Below are positions 35,554 through 38,858 of a DNA stretch of 38,858 nt, piece after piece. The stretch comes from Candidatus Binatia bacterium. Its GTDB lineage: Bacteria > Desulfobacterota > Binatia > UBA1149 > JAJCZL01. A model generated the notes under the pieces. The model saw only the letters and a program-made list of their open reading frames with translations, was not told the origin of the DNA and did not search any database. Every line of letters starts with the position of its first letter. The stretch's first letter is position 1. The stretch is from positions 1 to 38,858 of the forward strand of contig JANQEO010000417.1 of assembly GCA_028278325.1 (NCBI GenBank), given 5' to 3'. The position numbers were made by a program, and so were the translations under genes.

Positions 35554-36900
35554 TCAGGGGTCGACGCTGCTGAAGATCAGAAGCTCCGCCGCGGCCGGGT
35601 CGGCGGTGTCGAGGACGACGATCTCGGTGATGTCGCCGGCTGAGAGCGTGATCGGGACCGGTCCGACGAGAGGCGTCGTCTCACGGTTCGCCGTCACGGT
35701 GATCTCGTAGTCGCCGGCCGCCTGCGATCCCAGCGTGCTGAAGCCCAGCGCAACGCCCGGCACGGCCGGGATCCGATTGCTGATGTCCGCTCCGGGTTCC
35801 GTCACGTAGATGTCGATGACCTCCGTGTTGGTCAGCGCATTGATCAGCCTGAGCCGAGCGACCGTCGGGAAGCTGCGGCGCACGCTGGGCAGCCGCACCG
35901 CGATCAGGTCTCCGGGCGCCCCGACGAGCACGAACAGGCTCCGCGAGCCCGCGGCGACCGTCGTTTCTTCCTCCAGCAGCGGCGTCGTGTTGCCGGTCGG
36001 CGCATACTGGATGTTCGTCGTCGTCGCGGGCAGGTCGACGTCGCCGGACACCCGGCCGAATTCGAGATTGCCGACGGCCGGATTCGCGAAGTCGCCGTCG
36101 AACACGACGTCGACGGGCCCGGTGTCGAACGACGCATGGACGAACTGGGCCGTCGGCGGGAAGCGCTGATCGGCGATCTCGACGGTCGCACCCCCCTCGC
36201 CGACGACGCGCACGCTGACCGGAGCCGTGATCCCGGGGTCGCCGTCGAAGACGGCGAGCGTGTACGACTGCGCCGGGGCGAAGTTGAAAGCGATGCCCTG
36301 ATTGAGAACCGTCGAAGGATCGTTGGCGGCGGTTACGACGAGCTCGAAATCGCCGGCCTCGCGCTCGATGGCGTCCAGGCGTTCTCCGAACGACAGGGTG
36401 CCGATCTGGTTGCCGGCCACCGGCAGCGTGCCCGGTGCGTCGAAGTAGACGTCGACGGCGCCGAGGCTGCTCGCATGGCCGATGTCGATATCGAAGGTCG
36501 TATCCGCGTCGGTCCACTCGCGCAGCGGCCGCTCCCAGAGCAGCACCTGCTGGCTGTTCGCGTCGCCCCCGAGCACGAACAGATAGTCGTTGTCGGTCAC
36601 GACGTCGACGTTCCGTGAGGCCAGCCGGCGCGGTGCCGCGCCCGGCAAGGGCAGGTCGAAGTTGAAGGTGTAATTCAGGTTGTCGTACTCGGCTCTCGAG
36701 CTCGACTCCTTGAACGCGAGAGTGCCGAGGGGGGTCTCTTCGATGAGAAACACGACGTCGGACACGCCCTCGACGGCGTTGATGCCCCGCACCGTGCCTT
36801 TGCCGGTCGCTTCCGGGAACTGTGTTTCGGTACAGCCGCTGATCCAGAAAGCGGCGACCGCAACTGCCGCCAGGGCCGCTACCCCGGAGTGCCTGGTCAT
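35554..36900 (-). CDS. DUF4397-type lipoprotein
   Basis: A 448-residue lipoprotein with lipobox ISGC (about 20-23) and then repeated beta-rich modules typical of DUF4397 proteins. Each module shows a VHASxxxxPVDVxxDG-like strand: GHASSLGAVDVYFDAPG (about 140-156), VHASFDTGPVDVVFDGD (about 255-271) and LINALTNTEVIDIYVTEPG (about 350-368), with VFDGD-, VLVGAPGD- and VLDTAD-type strand ends. DUF4397 function is unknown; such proteins are secreted or surface-attached. It starts 27 bases after the aldehyde dehydrogenase stop on the same strand, so co-transcription is likely, although no functional link is obvious. Confidence 0.85.
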   Translation of the reverse strand: MTRHSGVAALAAVAVAAFWISGCTETQFPEATGKGTVRGINAVEGVSDVVFLIEETPLGTLAFKESSSRAEYDNLNYTFNFDLPLPGAAPRRLASRNVDVVTDNDYLFVLGGDANSQQVLLWERPLREWTDADTTFDIDIGHASSLGAVDVYFDAPGTLPVAGNQIGTLSFGERLDAIEREAGDFELVVTAANDPSTVLNQGIAFNFAPAQSYTLAVFDGDPGITAPVSVRVVGEGGATVEIADQRFPPTAQFVHASFDTGPVDVVFDGDFANPAVGNLEFGRVSGDVDLPATTTNIQYAPTGNTTPLLEEETTVAAGSRSLFVLVGAPGDLIAVRLPSVRRSFPTVARLRLINALTNTEVIDIYVTEPGADISNRIPAVPGVALGFSTLGSQAAGDYEITVTANRETTPLVGPVPITLSAGDITEIVVLDTADPAAAELLIFSSVDP

Positions 36901-36927
36901 GGGTGTATCGCCTCGTTCAACACGCTG

Positions 36928-38367
36928 CTAGCCCGTGCTCGCGGGCTCGAATCCATAGACCGACTTGGTCTCGAGAAATTCATTGATACCGTGGGCACCC
37001 CATTCGCGGCCGTTTCCGGATTGCTTGTACCCGCCGAAGGGTGCCTGCGCATCCAGCGACGCGCCGTTGATGTGCACCATGCCGGTGCGCAGCCTCGCCG
37101 CCACCGCCCGCGCATGCTCGATGTCGCCCGAGCTGACGTATCCCGACAAGCCGTAGGGCGTTTCGTTGGCGATGCGCACCGCCTCGTCCTCGTCGTCGTA
37201 GGGCAGGATCGATAGGACCGGACCGAATATCTCCTCGCGGGCTATGCTCATGCCGTTGCTCACGTTCGAGAAGACCGTCGGCTTCACGTAGTACCCCGTG
37301 GCGAGGCCATCGGGACGCCCGGGCCCGCCGGCGACAAGCGTCGCACCCTCGTCGATGCCCTGCCGAATAAAGCCCTGGATCCTGTCCCATTGCGACTCGG
37401 ACACGACCGGGCCGAGATGGACGCCCTCGTCGGCGGGCGCACCGACCCGGGTGGCCTCGGCCGCCCGTTTGGCGATTGCCTCGGCTTGCTCCAGTCGGCG
37501 GCGAGGCACGAGCATACGGGTCGGCGCGTTGCAGGACTGGCCGGTGTTTTCGAAGCAGCCGCGCACCCCGCCGGTCACGGCTTTGTCGAAGTCGGCGTCG
37601 TCGAGGATGATGTTCGCCGACTTGCCGCCGAGCTCCTGGGCGACGCGCTTGACCGTGGGCGCGGCGTTCTGCGCAACCGCCACGCCGGCTCGGGTCGATC
37701 CGGTGAACGACACCATCGCGATATCCGGATGTCGGGCAAGCGCCGCGCCTGCCGTCGGACCGTCTCCATTGACCAGATTGAAAACGCCGGGCGCAACGCC
37801 GGCCTCGTCGAGAATCTCCGCGAAAATCATCGCGTCGAAAGGCGCAATCTCGCTCGGCTTGAGCACCATCGTGCAGCCTGCGGCGAGCGCCGGAGCGACC
37901 TTGACGGCGATCTGATTCATCGGCCAGTTCCACGGCGTGATCATCGCGCACGGACCGATCGGCTCTTTCACGATCAAGGTACTGCCGTGACGTTCCTCGA
38001 ACGGGAACGTCTTCAGGGCCTGCATCGCCGCCTCGATGTGCTGCGGGCCGCTTGCGGCCTGGGCGAACCTGGCGAGCTTCCACGGGGCGCCCATCTCCTC
38101 CATGATCGCCTCGGCGATCTCGTCGTGCCTGCGGGCGAACACCTCGAGTATGGACTGCAGCAGCCGGACGCGTTCCTCGCGGCTCGTGCGCGCATAGTCC
38201 GGGAAGGCGGCGACCGCGGCGGCCACGGCCTTGTCCACATCCGCTGCGGACCCCAGGCTGATCCGCCCGCAGACCGCCTCGGTCGCCGGATTGACGACGT
38301 CGAGGGGCCTGGGTTCGACCGGATCCACCCATTGCCCGTTGATGTAGAACCGCAGTCTGTCGCGCAT
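36928..38367 (-). CDS. NAD(P)-dependent aldehyde dehydrogenase
   Basis: A 479-residue aldehyde dehydrogenase superfamily enzyme oxidising an aldehyde to its acid. Active-site residues are N147 (TPWNWP), E245 (QELGGKSANI) and nucleophile C279 (NTGQSCNAPTR); FTGSTRAG (about 221-228) is the cofactor loop and EEIFGPVLSI lies in the C-terminal half. The start at 38367 is chosen because the ALDH N-terminus (RFYINGQWVDP) begins at residue 6; the frame extends a further 87 codons upstream without family features. Substrate specificity is not evident. It diverges from an FAD-linked oxidase. Confidence 0.94.
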   Translation of the reverse strand: MRDRLRFYINGQWVDPVEPRPLDVVNPATEAVCGRISLGSAADVDKAVAAAVAAFPDYARTSREERVRLLQSILEVFARRHDEIAEAIMEEMGAPWKLARFAQAASGPQHIEAAMQALKTFPFEERHGSTLIVKEPIGPCAMITPWNWPMNQIAVKVAPALAAGCTMVLKPSEIAPFDAMIFAEILDEAGVAPGVFNLVNGDGPTAGAALARHPDIAMVSFTGSTRAGVAVAQNAAPTVKRVAQELGGKSANIILDDADFDKAVTGGVRGCFENTGQSCNAPTRMLVPRRRLEQAEAIAKRAAEATRVGAPADEGVHLGPVVSESQWDRIQGFIRQGIDEGATLVAGGPGRPDGLATGYYVKPTVFSNVSNGMSIAREEIFGPVLSILPYDDEDEAVRIANETPYGLSGYVSSGDIEHARAVAARLRTGMVHINGASLDAQAPFGGYKQSGNGREWGAHGINEFLETKSVYGFEPASTG

Positions 38368-38496
38368 GTCGCGAATCCCTGCTTCCGAGAGCCGCGCATC
38401 ATAGCGCAATCGCCGACCGCGATCCCGCGCGGCCTGAGTTTTGCCTGCCGGACTGATAGGCTTTTCGGTCCGTCGCCCAAAATGGAAATTCGGACC

Positions 38497-38858
38497 ATGC
38501 AGAGTGACCTCGATCGCCGGCTCGCCGCCATCGTCGGTGCGGATGGCGTGGTACCAGGCAGCGACACGCCGCCCGCGCCCTGGGACACCGGCCAGCCGTT
38601 CCGCGGCCGCTGCATCGTAAGTCCGCAATCGGTCGAGCAGTTGTCCAGTGTGCTCGCGGCGTGCAACCGGGACGGCCAGCCCGTCGTGCCGATGGGTGGG
38701 GTCACCGGCCTGGTGCAGGGCTGCGCCACACGGCCCGGAGACGTCGGCCTGTCTCTCCGACGCATGGATCGGATCGAGGAGGTGGATCCGGTGGCGCAGA
38801 CGATGACGGCACAGGCCGGCGTAACGCTGCGGGCGGCCCAGGAGGCGGGCGCCGGGGC
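38497..38858 (+). CDS. FAD-linked oxidase, GlcD/D-lactate dehydrogenase-like (N-terminal fragment)
   Basis: Partial gene, first 120 codons, running off the right edge. The translation shows the PCMH-type FAD-binding fold used by D-lactate, glycolate and D-2-hydroxyglutarate dehydrogenases: IVSPQSVEQLSSVLAACNRDGQPVVPMGGVTGLVQG (about 40-75), then LSLRRMDRIEEVDPVAQTMTAQAGVTL (about 85-111). That is the canonical P-x-x-x-x-GG-x-T-G-L pyrophosphate loop. Start at 38497 preferred; an in-frame ATG at 38482 would add five residues. It diverges from an aldehyde dehydrogenase, which may act in the same hydroxy-acid/aldehyde pathway (inference). Confidence 0.88.
   Translation, partial: MQSDLDRRLAAIVGADGVVPGSDTPPAPWDTGQPFRGRCIVSPQSVEQLSSVLAACNRDGQPVVPMGGVTGLVQGCATRPGDVGLSLRRMDRIEEVDPVAQTMTAQAGVTLRAAQEAGAG

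Noticed and set aside
36980..38332. 450-codon alternative frame inside the aldehyde dehydrogenase gene
   Set aside because: It is Arg/Gly-rich out-of-frame reading of the ALDH gene; the true frame has all catalytic residues.

Overview
The window looks like a chromosomal segment of a high-GC, non-enteric gammaproteobacterium. The evidence is a glrK-yfhG/qseG-glrR two-component operon in the standard order, a bfd/bfr pair behind a Fur-box-like site, a gltX followed by tRNA-Ala(GGC) and tRNA-Glu(TTC), and a PrsR-type (PEP-CTERM-box) sigma-54 response regulator. Order and genus cannot be fixed from the sequence; PrsR implies an exosortase/PEP-CTERM exopolysaccharide system, but no exosortase lies here.

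Left part, about 1-16,200: an envelope/exopolysaccharide locus, visibly less GC-rich than the rest (hand count of one line: 25/60 G+C at 4141-4200 against 40/60 at 18181-18240). It contains the start of a NodU-type carbamoyltransferase; a HAD phosphatase, GtrA and UbiA (decaprenyl-phosphate phosphoribosyltransferase-like) trio; a divergent GT-C type membrane glycosyltransferase; and a Wzx-like flippase. A six-gene minus-strand operon follows (metal-dependent hydrolase-like, GT4, GlpD-like FAD enzyme, polysaccharide pyruvyl transferase, SDR epimerase, FrhB-like iron-sulfur protein). A three-gene plus-strand operon then encodes a membrane-anchored protein, a GMC oxidoreductase and a small protein with a Tat-like signal. 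Two gaps (311-977, 4410-4913) look like decayed coding DNA.

Middle, about 16,200-24,300: two paralogous lipoproteins with Ig-like (He_PIG) and fibronectin-III-like domains flank gltX, the tRNAs and bfr/bfd. The larger lipoprotein gene sits behind a clear class I cyclic-di-GMP (GEMM-I) riboswitch and is followed by prsR.

Right part, about 24,300-38,858: glrR, qseG-like and glrK with galE upstream on the minus strand; a small lipoprotein; a large PAS/GAF/GGDEF/EAL protein with intact motifs in both catalytic domains; an N-formylglutamate amidohydrolase/YbdK pair; a DUF4397 lipoprotein behind an aldehyde dehydrogenase; and the start of a divergent FAD-linked oxidase that runs off the end.

Taken together, the segment links surface polysaccharide synthesis with its likely control layers: PrsR (sigma-54), GlrKR (sigma-54) and c-di-GMP (enzyme plus riboswitch). 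The most unusual parts are the polyprenyl-phosphate-pentose-like gene set, the FrhB/pyruvyl-transferase/GlpD-like operon, the heme-free GMC operon with a possible Tat hitchhiker, and the riboswitch-controlled lipoprotein.
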